Shown: positions 35,601-48,634 of the stretch, in pieces | Layout of the letters: each line of letters starts with the position of its first letter | Position numbering within the stretch: the stretch's first letter is position 1 | Assembly: GCF_041146795.1 (NCBI RefSeq) | Contig: NC_135187.1 | Location: 37,923,011 to 37,987,010 of the forward strand | DNA: 64,000 nt | Direction: 5' to 3' | Origin: Maylandia zebra | Lineage: Eukaryota; Chordata; Actinopteri; Cichliformes; Cichlidae | The notes under the pieces: model-generated | What the model was told of the DNA's origin: nothing | What the model saw: only the letters and a program-made list of their open reading frames with translations | The model's database searches: none | Position numbers and translations under genes: made by a program

Positions 35601-38600
35601 TATTCTTGAAAAATAATTGATTTCTGTGCATTTTTTTTTTTACATGTGCATCAAATTAAATTTGATTACATCGATTAAGCATCATGAGGTGGAGGGCGGG
35701 GGTGGTTCCCTATTTTTTCTTTTTGCTGGGAGTTTGCAGCCCTATTAGTTAGGTTGTTTGGTATTTTAAAGAGTACTTACCAGAAATATTAGAGTAGGGA
35801 GGATGGAGCAGGTTTACGTTTATTAGATTGATCAGTTTTGCTGAACTATGAATTATTTTGGGTGCAGTGTGTGTTTTTACATACAGGTATAACAGAATAG
35901 CTTTAGTGTTGTTGTTTAGTTAAACTTGAGTATGAACTTCTACAAAATGCAGCAAGATATTAAAAAACAGTTTTATTGATTTAAAAAAAAAAAAAACCAA
36001 AAAAAACCCAAAACACTATATCGGATTCATATCGGTATCGGCCGATATCCAAATTTATGATATTGGTGTCGGACATAAAAAAGTGGTATCGTGCCATCTC
36101 TAAGTTCAGAGTTAGCGATGTCTCAGATGATGCCTTAGACCGTTAATATTCGACACAGAGTCCAAACTTTTTCAGAATCAAGACTCCAATGATCTGTTGT
36201 TCTGACACTAAACTTGTTTCTTAAGTGACAAAGTGTGTAATAGCTTTCACACCTGTCTGAATCCATCAGAGAAGTTGTTTTTGTAATAACGGATCATCGA
36301 GTTCCAGCCGTCCATCAGCAGCCCCCACCTGGTCCGCTTCCCTGTCCTGAAAGAGATGAACTCTGGTTAAACAGCAGTCATCAGAGCAGCAGAACCAAGG
36401 CTGAGTACATGCTAGTCAGTGTGGATGCTACGGTACCTTGTGAAGTCTGTTTTTAAGGCTCCAGTTCCTGCGTACTGTACAGCGCATGCATTGGCATTGT
36501 CAGCCCATGCTGGTTAGAGAGCACACACACAAAAACAACATGAGGCTACAGTTTCTACCAATCACACTGCACATGCAGCTGTGCTAACAGAGTATCCTAC
36601 CGTTCTTGTAGATCTTTTCAAACTCGGCCTGCTCTTCAATGCGCTGCCCCACATTCAGAACCCCCATCCTCTGTGGAGACACAGCAACAACACCTGTGCG
36701 ACTCTTCTGAAACTGCACCTTCCCAAACTGGCCAAGTCCACCAGCTTATTTCATGTACATACAGTCTGCTCTCTACGCTAAAACCATTACAAACCAACGG
36801 GGCAGACGTGCGAGCGTAGCACCGTCCTGCACTGCAGCATTACACCACACAGTACGACTGGCAGCTGTGACCTTAAATACCTGGAGCTGAGACTGCAGCG
36901 AGCGGCGAGCCAGCAGGCTCTGGATGACGTTGGTCCTGTCCAGGCAGTCCATGCAGTTACTGCGGAATACGCCTTTCTGCTGGGCCACCGTCTTTCCCTC
37001 CGAGTTCACCATGAAGTACCTACACACGCACACGCACGTCATCACAGCGAACTGCTCGACATTAGCAAAGAGCAGCTGCTCATTTTGTTACCCGTATTCC
37101 TCTTGCTTGTCAGCAACAGCATCCACTAGGATCTGGAGACGGTCCCACCTCATGTGGCTGCACTCTTTGTGGAAGTCGAAGGCTATGTATCTGTGGACAG
37201 GAGTGGGTCACACTGTAGATTATAAAGGAGACAACTGGAGGGCAGACTGCTACAAAACAAAACGAAGACTAAATCTTTGAAAGCTTGTCACAGCACACCG
37301 ACTGAAAAGTAGGGGTGGGGAAAAAATCGATACTGTGTAGTATCGTGATATTTTGTTTGCTAATAATGTATCGATACAGGGACAGCAGAAATCGATATTT
37401 TGTTACAAAAAAAAAAAAAAAAAAGGTTTTTGTGCTCTGACTTCAGAGCACGTTGATCCTTTTTCTGAGCAAGAATCCTGACATTCCTTCACTGTCCAAA
37501 TGTGTTTAACTTGTTTTTGGCAGCAATAAACATGACAGTTTACTTATTTTAATTTATGTTTTATTTTAATTAAGTTTAAAACTTTTTTATTTAATGTAAA
37601 ATTATATTTTGTTTTAATTTATTTTCAAATTCTTCAGTTGCTGAAGGGGCTGCATAGTTATCATATTGCATAGTTCAGAATAGCTATAATTGTACCAGAT
37701 GGTTGCATTCAGTTAAGCTGGACTAGACTGTAATACAAACCGTTCAGTTTGTCAACAATAAAACTGAAATGAGAGAAAGACTGAGTGTGAGACTTTGATA
37801 TTAGATAAAATGAATATTGATAAAGTTTACCTTTATGTACAGAATCTGAATATCGCAAAATATTTTTTAAAAATTGCAATAATGTTGTATCGTGCGTTAA
37901 GTATTGTGATAATATCGTATCGTGGGATGTATGGTGATTCCCACCTCTACTGAAAAGGTTTGTAGAACAACTAAAACTGATGCAGCACCAGTGTCGTTAA
38001 TCAATAAAACAATAGTTTATCAAACACTTTTGATGAGGAAGGTCAAACTGCTGAACCTGGTTGATTAAGCTAACGGCGACTCAGTGACCAGTAAAAACAC
38101 AGGGTGACACTTACTTGAGCATATCATTATTCATGCCAGACACCATCCTATCAAAGGCCTGCTCCAGTGGCTTCTCTGAGCCCTTCTGATTCACCTGAGC
38201 AGGAAGAAGACGAACAGACTGGTCAGACTGGTCTCCTGAGTGCTTCTGTTTACCAGTAAGAGACTAAGGAAAGGAGGACGGCTCACCAGGTTCAGAATCG
38301 TTTGCTTCCCATAGATGAGGAGCTGAGAGTCGAAATGCCTCTGGAAGCCGTCCATCTGTACAACATTTCCATTACGTTAGCATAAGATTTCCATTTCACG
38401 TGATTGAAACGAACACGTGGATGTGCAGAAAGATCAGCTTACATGATTTGTGGTTTTGCTGATTATAGGTTTGGGTTTGTATCTGAGGTTGGGTCTCTGA
38501 CTCCAGTAAAAGGGCATCGAGCCTCGTGTCTGGTTGTTTCAAAGAAAAAGAAAAAACGCTGTGAAATACCATCCGTTCTCATCAGCTGGTCCTCAGCAGG

Positions 38601-41600
38601 GTCGCAGGGGGCGGGACTCTGCCCCAGCCGCCATAGGAGGCAGCACAGAGTGTGACGCAGGGCTAACACATCTAATAAATGATCCTCGATGCAAACAGTA
38701 AAAACATCGCTGATATGATGAACCCTGAAACTTACCTGCACAAATGAAGCCTTTGCTCCCTCATACAAAACGATCTGCTCACTCTCCACAAAGTTGGCAG
38801 CATGGCCTTCAGAGTCGATGCCTGTGGACACACACACCGTCGGTCAGCAGCCACACTCAGGAGCACCGTCTGCTGCTGCACGGTGCAGCATGGTGATACT
38901 GCCACACAGCAGGGCACACAGGGTGCCCTTCATTACTGTCCGCCGCTCAGTACAGACTGTTACACTGGTCACATTAGTTTGAAACAATGAGGTCAGGAGG
39001 TATGTGCAAGTAATCCCTATGAGCTCAAGCCCAGGGTTTAGGCTGGACAAAGGTTCCATTCTTCATACTGACAGTTTATAAGGAACAGCCAAGCAGCTAA
39101 CATTAGACAGAGGATGATGCGCCAGTGCTCAGTACGTGACAAAGAAGGATTAGTTTGAACTGGTTATGCAAAGCCCCTCTAGGTCACCCAGCGAATAAAA
39201 TGATGGGTGTGAAAATTAGCAGAACAGCTGCTCTTTAAGAAAAGTCTCAGCTCCGAGGCTTTTACCTCTCACGTAGTATCTGACGCCAGCCCGGAAGCAG
39301 CTTCTCCTCGATATGAGGATCCACTCAAAGATCTTCCCGTTTATACGGCACGGTTTCATGACGATGACTGAACCGGGTCGGTCAAAGAAAAAAGGCTTCG
39401 CTTACGATTTTATGAAGAAAGAAAAAAAAACTTTCACATTCAGTGCAAAGGATACATCCATGGATGACGGGAAGGGCAAACTTGTGAAGCTATGGAGAGA
39501 CAGTGAAGGTCAGTAATTAAGCACAACAAGTACAAACACATGCATCAGTGTAAGTGAGGCTCAGGTCACCTCGGGCTGCCCAGCCAGCTCCCTCAGCAGG
39601 TTCCCGTTCCACACAAACCTCTGATCAGCCTGAAAATAACCACAAGCATCAACACATGACACTGAGGAAGACTTTACACTAATGTTGCATTTAAGTTGGA
39701 CACAAATGTCAAATTAAGGATGTGCGATTTAAAAATAACTAAAATGCTACTGTGAACACTTGACCGATAAATAAAAACCTCGAGCAATAAATACAGCAAA
39801 ACACAAAAGATTTTATTTTGAGAAGTATTCTTTCAGCTGCTCCCTTTAGCTCCTCCCATCCCAGCACGCTCCTGTCACTCCACCCTTCACTGCATCCACG
39901 AACCTCCTCTGAGGTCTTCCTCTGTTCCTCCTGCCTGGCAGCTGCATCTTCATCCTCCTTCGTCCCATATATCCGCCATCACAGCAGGTTGTAAACCTTC
40001 CCTTTCACACACCACCCCGACACCAGACTTCAGCCGCTCCACCCTGCCTGCACCCTGTTCTTCACCTCTCTTGTGCACCACCTGTTACAGTGGATAGTGT
40101 CACAGGTATTTAAACTCACCTGCCTTCACTACCACTGCTCCTTGCATGTTCACTCACACACTGTCACGCTCATTTTATCTCCACCTCACCTGCTCGCTCA
40201 GAGCAAACGCCACGTCTGCAGAGCTGCGTCTCAGCTTGAAGCTGCACTTACCTCTCTTATTAACCATACCAGAGCCTTCATATTGTCCACTAGACCAGTT
40301 CAAAGTCACCTGTCTGTGTTACACTGAGTGCATCGGCTGCTAACAGCTATTAAGACCACATGTTTCACCCTCTCAAGCAGACTCATCTCCTGGAAGTCAG
40401 GGCTGGTGTTGGCGAGCCGCTGCAGCGTGTGCGTCAGGTCGAAGTCGGTGCAGAAGTAGAAGCCGTCCGTGGTCAGCACATTGTTCAGCATAGAGAGGAA
40501 GGTCTTATTCTCCTGAGACTAGGAAAGGAAAGACGTTTAGATGGCAGGAAAGCTCATGACAGGTCACTTTGCTGCATGTCACAAATTCTACATTGTTAGG
40601 CGATTCACCAGCCAAACGCGACAGTCTGTCAGGTACGGACATTTCAGCTCTGTTTTAAAAACAGCACGCACATCTGTCTCTTACAGGTCGGGTCATCGAA
40701 TCAGGCTCTGCTTTAGCCTGACGGCGTTCGGGGCGCCTCCAGTTTAGCTTTTCTGAATCGCTGCATCACAGCTGGGCTGATGTCAGAGCAAAACTACTTA
40801 CGGAAACAAAGAGTGTTACTGGCTTACCACCGTCTGTCCCTGTTGCTATTCCTACACTGACTAACAAAGTTTATTGGTGTCGTTTCAGAACACGGTGTCC
40901 TATTAAAATGAGCAGACTACGGCGACAGCAGCACGGGCTGTGCTACCAGCCGTGTGTGTGGATTAATCTCACACAGAGCGAGTGAGCACGCACCGAAGAA
41001 AAACACAAAAGAAACACAGAACATGCTAAATGTTTGCTGCACACGAGCGTACAGCGTATGCTTTTTAATGAGCTTTTCTCTTTTTTCCATAAATGTTTTC
41101 TTGCCACAGCACGTTTGAATTTCCTTCGGGATCAGTGATCCATTCTTACCGACCTGTATCTCAGACAGATGCAGCACCGTCTTCTTATAAGAGATCACGT
41201 CAAAGTCCGCAGCCTTCCACACAGCGTGGCCCAGAAGGCTGCCGACATTTCTCTTCCTGGTGATGACAACGAGGTACATCCCTGCGGTGGAAGCAGAAGC
41301 GTTTTACTACACAGCTTCAAAGAGCAGCTCGGACAGCAGTGATGCGCGTGTGTGCTACATACCTGCTACCAGGCGGATAGTTCCCATGATGCCACAGATA
41401 GGCCTGGTAACTGCAGAGGGAGGAACGTCCTTTTTACCTGTGACAGGAACAAAGGTTTGATTTTATTCCTCTGAATCCTCCGTCTCAGTGTCTGACATGG
41501 GCCTGCACACAAGGCTTCAGCTCACTGCAACATATTGTTCGTATTTGTGGACGAGTACACAGAAGGGCCAGCTGCTTTTGTCTGAAGAGAAAACCTCTTC

Positions 41601-44600
41601 ATCACAAAGAAGTGACGGCCATTCGTGAAGCATCAGAGGCCTTTAAATTCACACAGAGTACACCTGTGCTGGATGCTGTACTCGAGTCACCACAACATAC
41701 AAGTCCAGAGGGGTTCTACAAAGTTGACCTCAACCTTTAGAAGCAGTGTGTGTGTGTCTGTGTGCGCGTGTGTGTGTGCGCGCGCGTGTGTGTGTGTGTG
41801 ACACACACACACACACGCGCGCACACACAGACACATACACAGACACACACACACACACGCCCACACAGACACGCACACACACCTAGTGCCTGACACCATG
41901 GGGGGGTTACAATGGGTATTTCTGTGACACAGTTTACACAAACAAGAGGCTGACACTGAGGGCAGAAGCTGCTCTGAGATCCTTCCCTTGCTAACGTGAA
42001 AAACTGGCTGAGCCGTTCATCTGGCTTCGTTAACGGGAACACGTTTGTAAACCAGCGGGGCCTGTGGAAGCGCAGACCCAACAGTTTGGTTCAGTGCTCG
42101 GTGATTTAGCACGAACTATCTTCAGCACTCTGATAATACAGAATATTTAATCGTCTCCACTAGGGATGGGTACCGGTGTCGGTTCTGACATAAACTGTAG
42201 TAACCAGACCGAAAAGCAGCGCACATTTCGGTGCTTTATTTCAGTGCTTTTTTTCCTGAGCTGTGATACACTTCTAGCCAATCATTTTACGTTTCCGAGG
42301 ATAGTAGGCGGGCCCAGGTACGTACGTTCTGTTAGAGCAGAGCTACAGATTAAAAATGTCCAAGGCGAAGCGGTCAAAAGTCTGGCTGTACTTCACAGCA
42401 AAAGATGCAAACTCAGCAGCAACAAGTGCTTTAAGCTGATACTGTGATACTGTCAAAGGAGGTAACACCAAGAATCCGATTAAACACCTGGCGACGCATA
42501 GTGTTTTTTTTAAAAGCCCAGAAATGCGCCGTATTTGATAGCTTGCTGCCAGACCTCACACCGAGCACATCTACTGCGGGTGGGTTGCCTGTTATGCAAC
42601 ATCCCCCAAAAACCCGAAGAGGAGAGTCCTGGCCCCTAGCCCTGCCAGTGTAGCAGAAATGATGAGGATGATGATGCAGCAGCAGCCGTTCTTCTCTGCG
42701 TGAGTAGCTTCATGTTGTTCGTGTGTAATTTACGTTGAGTAGGCTAACCACGTTATTACATTAATGCATGTAAGGTAAACTAGCAAACATCATCATAGCT
42801 ACATGCAGCTGTCTTCTTGTTTGATGGCAGATGCTCCCTTCACCCTGGACAAAAAGGCTAAAATGACCAAAGAAAAAGAGGAAAACAGTTAAACATGAGA
42901 GGTTTTTGGACAAAGTTTGTGTTTTTTTTCCATTGTTTAAGCACTGCTTCCAGCCAAGAGTGATACCATACATGCCCCATAGCTGCAGAAAAGGCTAACA
43001 TTGTTATCTTTTTACAAAAAAAAACAGCTGAACATGAGAGGTTTTTGGACAAAGTTTGTGTTCTCCATTCTTTAAGCACCGGTTTGAGCACCGTTTGAGC
43101 ACCGGCACCGTTTCAAAAGTACCGATTTGGCACCGGTATCGGATAAAACCTAAACGATACCCATCCCTAGTCTCCACTCTGAAGTCTAGAAAAAGACGAT
43201 TTGAGCTCGAACCAGATATTAGACGAGCCGGAGCAGAGTCGAGAATGTTTGTGGACAGCAGCGTGGTTGTAGTGTTCAGGAATCAACTCAAAGTTTGTCT
43301 GTGCATTTCCACTTTCACCTGCCGTCAAACTGAGAGAGCAGAGTCCTGGAAAAGCCTGGAATCATTAGTTGAACTTTTCAACACAGTAAACAGAGGGAGT
43401 GTGCACACTTTTGTGAAAATCCACGTTTACTATTCCTTCTGCACTGATACGATCCACGTTCAGGCCAACAGGCTCTGACCAGGTTTATCTAAGTCCTCAG
43501 GTGGACCTGATTTAGCTCGAGGCTTCACTCACGAGAGGACATACAGAACTCCAAACTAGGACAAACCTGAGGTGACTTTGATCCATGACCCAGGAGGACA
43601 ATTCAGTGAGGTCCCGGGTTAAAGTGCAGGTTAGACTGGAACGAATCCTGCACGGGAAACCAGCCCATGATGTTTAAATGGGTCCAGTTTAAAGTTTCAG
43701 AGCAGAAATAAACAACGCACTGAGAGCTCAACTCACGGGGTTATATAATGTTTACTGAACTGCTCTGTGTGCTAACCTCTGATGCTTTGTAACTTTGTTG
43801 CATTTTACTGTTAATTTACTGAAAACTGATAACGGCTTTTGTTGAGCCAGCTAAAGCAAAGAAAGCCCGGCTGTGTTGAACTTGCTTCATAGTATAAATG
43901 AAAATGCAAACGATTAAAAAGCATATCTAAACATCCATAATGAAAACATCAGACGAGAGTTTGGAACGCTGGAAAGGCAAAAACATAAAAACCCCAAAAG
44001 CAGCTTATTTAACATAATCTGCAAAAATGTGCAGCACAGTCTTGTTTCCAGGACATGTAATGCAGTTGGACAGGTCTTTACTAGTTTTAACATCACCTTG
44101 TTTCCTTTATCTTCCCATATGGGGACGACTAAGATGGACAGATCGCACAGAGCGTGTCAAAAGGGTTCATCTTATGCAGTAGACGTCTACTTCCTCTGAG
44201 GACGGGCTCAGGAGTGTGACTGAGCTTAGCTTGGACAGCAGTCCTGATGTACACATGCATGCACACACAGGGCAGTAAGGCTCACCGTCTAAGCCTCTTA
44301 TATCCCTGTAACAGTGACATGTAGTTACTGCATGCAGGCTAACACTCTTGAATCGTGTAAATCAGGTTGTAAACATGTATATCATGTGTCAGGACACCCA
44401 GTTTGTTATTCTCATACAGTCTGAGAATGTCAGAAAGTTCTTTAGATGTGATTAGCAAACAACGTCCAAACTGAGGCACGTCTCAACGACAGCGTCTTTG
44501 GATCATAAGCGATGCTCAGCACTTTCGAACACAGCCTACCTGTGAGGGTCATCTCGTTCGAGACCCTGTCGATTGCCAGCACAGCATCGGCACCCTCATC

Positions 44601-46778
44601 GCAGGCCTCGATGAAGAACTTCTCAGGGGTCGTGTGCCTGGGAGAGGGAAACGGGAGGAAAGAGGAAATTTTCAGTCGCGCATGAAAATATAGCCAGGAG
44701 GTGTTTAGTCAACAATGTCAATTATTCAACAGCATGAACGGTTAATGCTGATTATACTTCAAACAATCACTCAACTACAACCAAAGATCATTGAAATGTC
44801 AAAAACGGCCCCTTTGGTCCTTTAGTGCTAGTTTTCTTAGTCACATGTCCCTGGAAACACAATATTTCTGCCGTTGTCAGCTGAGAACAAACAACTTGTC
44901 TGACGTCATCTTTCACTCTACAAAGCTCCGCTGCTCGTTTTCTGTGACGGACACTTTCCTTGTCTTTAATTAAATAATGACAAACACGTTGGCAGAGGAA
45001 CTCCAGCCATCTTCCTCTTAAACAAAAGCTCAACTGATACCAAAACCTACGATGCCAGGAGCACGATGTTGTGATAAACCAGTATTAAATACAAATATCA
45101 AAACTAAAGATTGATTTCATGCTGTGTATTAGGAAATGTTTCAGTGAACTTTCTAAATTGAGGCTTTTATTTAAAGCGCAGACTGTCAGAACCCACACTC
45201 TGTACGATGGAAATCTGAGAGAAGAGCACATCTGCAGTCATGTTTGCTTTGTGACCCCAGGTAGCCTCCAGAGCAGCACACAGGTTCAGACTGGACGCTG
45301 CTCCGGTTTGTTCTGAGGACAGAACAGGCCACGGTTTAAACACAGCATCTACACCTACGCACATTTAAAAAAGTTTCAGGGTCACTTAATGCTGCCATAA
45401 GCAGAGATATGCTTTGTGACTGACAGTCAGTGTAAAACCAAGAACAAAGAGAAGAGACCGAATAAGGTCCCACAGCCAGGAGCCGCAGCGTGGACAACAG
45501 GCAAGTGTGAATCAGGACATGTTTGATCTGTAGTCCTTGAAAACTATGCCATCAGAAGCACAATAAGACACACACAATAATCAGGTGGTGAACGTGACCC
45601 CCATGGTGGAAAACACAGAAAATAGACAGAGTTTAACTGTGGGGGGGGGGGGGGGGGGGGGGGGGGTGAACTCTGACCCCCCACCACAGTGTGGACCAAA
45701 CAGGAAACGAGTTTTCAAACAGACGGTTTTGTTCTGAGGCAACTTTTTCATTTGTCAGTGTTAGAATGAGCAGTCGTGCGATGAGTAACACATGACTGCA
45801 GACTGGTCTAAATCACATTTCCAGGCCCGCAGTGCTGGGATGCATCAGGTTAAGGTGCACCCAGCACCTCTTTGTACACAGAGGCACTCCAGGGTTAAAT
45901 GAAAAACTGGCATTATTGTCAATAACTGGACAATTATGTACAAATTACCGAGAAATGTTAGGTCTTTACTTTATTTGAAAAGATGCTTTGTCAAAGTTTT
46001 TGTTTGTTTTGCATTTCCCCAGTTAGATTATGCCAGTGCTCACTGTACTGGCCCAAACTCAGAGGGTCCATTTGTCTAACATGTGTGACGTACTACAGAG
46101 CTGTGCCTCATTACCTGCTCCGTGTTGGGAAAGGCTGAGGAACACCCAACACCTTCACTCGTGTAAGTAAAACACGCTGCAGGCAGAGGCAGGACCGGTA
46201 GGGCTGGGTACTTGAAATAAAGGGCTTGATCGAGGGTGTGCCGGGGCTGAGCTGTCAGCTGCCGCACGGCTAACGTCACATGTCCGCGGTTATCAGTGTT
46301 AGGCTCACTTACAGCTGAGTGACATTCACAAGTAAATATAAACCCTGCACGTCTAAAAACGCGTCGAGGAGCTGCCAGCCGTGGAGTGCCACTAAAGCCG
46401 GAGGGAGCAGCTGTGCAGCAGCTCGTTGGGTGAATGAAGCCTCCCTGAATACCAAAGGCGCCCGTCGGCGCTCTCACCCACACTCGCTGCTGCCGGCTCC
46501 ACACAGCGACACTGGCTAAGTGTTCATTATGAATGAGAGTGGAGAGAAACCTGGCTGGTTCCTGCTCCGCCGGCCGAGCCTGTCAGCAAACTTCAGCCGC
46601 TGTGTCATCTACCCCACCAGCACCGCTGAGCCCCCGCAGCTGCTTCACCTCTCACGGACAGCCACTCGTCTTATGTGTCTTTAACCGGAGCTGTGAGCAG
46701 AAAAGCCGCAGACAGAAACACTACGCTGTTCCGTATGAACACTACTTACAAATTGTATCTCTCGTAGCAAGTCGCCAT
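32613..46778 (-). CDS. sacm1l: Phosphatidylinositol-3-phosphatase SAC1, 20 coding exons
   Basis: Exons, 5' to 3': 46750-46778, 44540-44637, 41363-41437, 41154-41281, 40369-40518, 39570-39629, 39456-39489, 39267-39367 (one end may be off by one), 38736-38821, 38443-38529, 38287-38355, 38115-38194, 37092-37190, 36881-37019, 36601-36670, 36437-36509, 36253-36346, 34218-34310, 34084-34141, 32613-32749. Phases agree, giving about 586 codons against 587 in human. It starts MATCYERYN. The catalytic CX5R(T) motif NCMDCLDRT has its nucleophile at about Cys388. Two membrane spans follow at about 523-541 and 549-569, and the C-terminus KEKMD keeps the KXKXX retrieval signal. The enzyme removes phosphate from PI4P in ER and Golgi membranes, driving lipid exchange at contact sites. 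Nothing is broken. Introns carry three hAT insertions. Confidence 0.97.
34748..36103. mobile_element. hAT-type element in sacm1l intron, 1.36 kb
   Basis: Ends TAGAGATGGACCGATCCGAT and, inverted, ATCGTGCCATCTCTA. The flanks are cttcagag / gttcagag (7 of 8). Near the ends, repeated GGATCGGATATCGG / TATCGGCCGATATCC motifs form subterminal palindromes. The interior (35040-35480) is shared with the hAT at 17.6-18.3 kb. No transposase. Confidence 0.85.
37310..37949. mobile_element. hAT-type MITE in sacm1l intron, 640 bp
   Basis: Exact 8-base duplication ctgaaaag (37302-37309, 37950-37957). Ends TAGGGGTGGGGAAAAAATCG and, inverted, TGATTCCCACCTCTA. There are many TATCGATA / TATCGTGATA subterminal motifs. 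No coding sequence. Confidence 0.9.
39840..40070. repeat. Probable interspersed repeat in sacm1l intron
   Basis: The CT-rich text (GCTCCTCCCATCCCAGCACG, CTCCTGCCTGGCAGCTGCATC) resembles a repeat I recall as frequent in fish genomes, probably the non-coding strand of a LINE reverse transcriptase. Edges not defined. Confidence 0.35.
41745..41883. repeat. Inverted (GT)n/(AC)n dinucleotide palindrome
   Basis: About 60 bases of GT/GC alternation run directly into about 75 bases of AC/GC alternation, with the turn at TGTGTGACACACAC near 41800-41812. The two arms are complementary, so a long hairpin or cruciform is possible, and the alternation is also Z-DNA-prone. It lies in sacm1l intron 2. Confidence 0.9.
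42161..43169 (+). mobile_element. hAT element with BED-finger relic in sacm1l intron, 1.0 kb
   Basis: Exact 8-base duplication gtctccac (42153-42160, 43170-43177). Ends TAGGGATGGGTACCGGTGTC and, inverted, CGATACCCATCCCTA. Inside, [20 protein letters not shown] starts near 42355 and [15 protein letters not shown]-like text follows in shifted frames: the BED zinc finger of a ZBED/hAT transposase. The rest of the transposase is deleted. Near 42890 and 43034 the segment AACATGAGAGGTTTTTGGAC occurs twice. Confidence 0.9.
45641..45666 (+). repeat. Run of 26 G in sacm1l intron 1
   Basis: Uninterrupted G tract. It can form G-quadruplexes on the plus strand. The sacm1l transcript would carry C. Confidence 0.97.
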
Positions 46779-47205
46779 CTTCGCTCCTTCTACCCGACCT
46801 CAGTGACGACAGCAATGCGAGGACCTGCAGGCGTTGCCAGATACGAGGTGTAAAACACAGAGCAGGCGCGGGGCCTGAAGTGCACGTTTTTCCCGCCAAG
46901 CCCAGCGAACCTGGCACCCTGAGACAGACGTGGTGATGGGTGGTACTTGTAGTTTAATCCGGTTCGGTCGCTGCAACTGTCACTGGCTGTGTGAACAATA
47001 GCCGCACGTCACATGGTTAAGGGTTAGTGGGACTTTTACACCTGAGTCTTTTTCTTCTTCGGTAAAAGTCTGCATTATGGACTACATGAATAACTTGTTT
47101 CTACTTCACGGTTTAGATTTAAGTGCACCCAGCGTGGACTAACCCACCCAGCGTGGACTAACCCACCCATCGTGATTATTTATTTGTTCGTTTTTAAGTT
47201 TATTT

Positions 47206-47206
<1 letters not shown>
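46779..47206. promoter_or_regulatory. Divergent region between sacm1l and the snoRNA host gene
   Basis: The GC-rich first part (to about 46920) probably holds the sacm1l 5' UTR and TATA-less promoter. Near 47137-47170 the unit AACCCACCCAGCGTGGACT is repeated in tandem. No other gene is seen. Confidence 0.5.
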
Positions 47207-47279
<73 letters not shown>

Positions 47280-47290
47280 GGAGAGAGATT
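47207..47290 (+). repeat. (TG)n then (GA)n microsatellite
   Basis: About 60 bases of TG followed by about 20 bases of GA, between the sacm1l and snoRNA-host promoters. Confidence 0.97.
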
Positions 47291-47480
47291 TGGTGTATTG
47301 TTTTAATCTCGTTGCTCTCTTGTGTATGGTATTTTAAATATATCGTATCTGTGTATCATAGCTTGTTTGCACAAACTGACAGCGTTATGAAGTGAAGGGC
47401 CTGACTTCCAAACAGGCATTATTCAGGCCGAAACGGGCATTTTTCGGGCCACCAAAAGTCCGGTAGCGGTGAAGGACCCG

Positions 47481-47520
47481 GATATATAAGCCCTGGGCGC
47501 GCTCGTGCTCAGCCTTTGGG
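47481..47520 (+). promoter_or_regulatory. TATA box and pyrimidine start of the snoRNA host gene
   Basis: GATATATAAG at 47481-47490 is followed at the usual distance by GCTCAGCCTTTGGG (47507-47520). A start at the C within this tract would give a TOP-like 5' end, as in most snoRNA host genes. Inference from position. Confidence 0.6.
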
Positions 47521-48414
47521 TTCTGGCTGTGGAAGGAGGAGGAGCTGATGTTCAAGGCTTTAGCATTTAGACAGATTAACCTCTGAATTGATAATGGAGG
47601 GTTTATTCGGAGAGCTCTGTGGTCAGAGTCATGCTGCAGAGCGCGAGGGACGAGCGGCACGCGATCCGCGGGTCAGGTGCCCAGCACGTGGCCAGGAGCC
47701 TGGCCTCGTTGCGGTCCTGTTCGTTTCTGTGCAGAAAAAGTGGGGTTAGGGTAGTGAATCTGCAGAGTCTACCTCCGGAGAAGCTGTTAGGGGAAGAGTG
47801 TGAGTATTACATCAAAGGTTCTGTTTTCAGTGTCGATTTTAATTTAAATTATTAGTAGGAATGAGTAATCTTCTATTATTAATCAGATACTTTACCGTAG
47901 TTTTAGGCTATGCTGGAGTAAAGCCTTATAATCGGGCAGTATTAAAATGCTAAATTGTCCAGCTAACAGCTCATGTCCGCATCGACACAACGTGGTGCGC
48001 AGCAGGTGAAATACGCGTTTTTTCCATCTAAATTGTAATCAGTGCAAATATGTAGCAGTTAACTGGGGTAAGGTAATACCATTTTACAAAGCAAGCAAAT
48101 TAGAGCAGTACATAGCAATTCTGCTGGTGAGATGCGGTTACCTGCCCTAGCACAGTGAAGCTGGTATATTTAAAAATGTATTAAAGCCTTGGAAATAAAT
48201 ATCGTAGGGCTCTAAGGCCTCGCTGTGAAGTAGATCTTTCTGAAGATGGACTATGGCTCTAGAACGTTTACCATATAAAAACTAAACTGACTGGAAATTG
48301 CATCCTCTGCTTTCCAGAAAGCTGCAAAGAGCAGATGCAGAACAGTGTGGAGTCTGCAGCTGCGAGCTGATGGTGAGTGTTAGAAAGATCCTCTAATGTG
48401 ATGGAGGAAGTAGT

Positions 48415-48490
48415 ATGCTGATATGATGATTCATAAGACTAGAGTCTCTGAATACACAATGAAGCTCTTTCACAGTGCACTGAACAGCAT
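48415..48490 (+). ncRNA. Box C/D snoRNA A (intronic)
   Basis: C box ATGATGA (48423-48429), D' CTGA (48448-48451), C'-like AATGAAG (48458-48464), D box CTGA (48480-48483), and terminal stem GCTG/CAGC (48417-48420 with 48485-48488). The guide before D' is GACTAGAGTCT and the guide before D is TTTCACAGTGC. Both complement neighbouring stretches of 28S rRNA as I remember them (GACTCTAGTC and GCACTGTGAA), so it should direct 2'-O-methylation at one or two nearby sites. Confidence 0.82.
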
Positions 48491-48634
48491 TTTACTTCTT
48501 AACATGTGAATGCTACAATCAGAGCTAGTTCTAAAACTCTCCTTTGTACTCTGCAGGCACCTCAGCATGGTTTTATCTGCTGGACATGGCTCTTCTGGGT
48601 AAGCCTGGACTCTAAACATTGTTCTGTGCCTTAA

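Noticed and set aside
41687-42081. Two Cys/Val-rich frames on the minus strand
   Set aside because: They are translations of the GT/AC repeat inside a sacm1l intron.
47560-47800. Telomerase RNA
   Set aside because: A GGGGTTAGGG string and GC-rich hairpins suggested it, but no CUAACCCUAA-type template follows the start site and the H/ACA end is missing.
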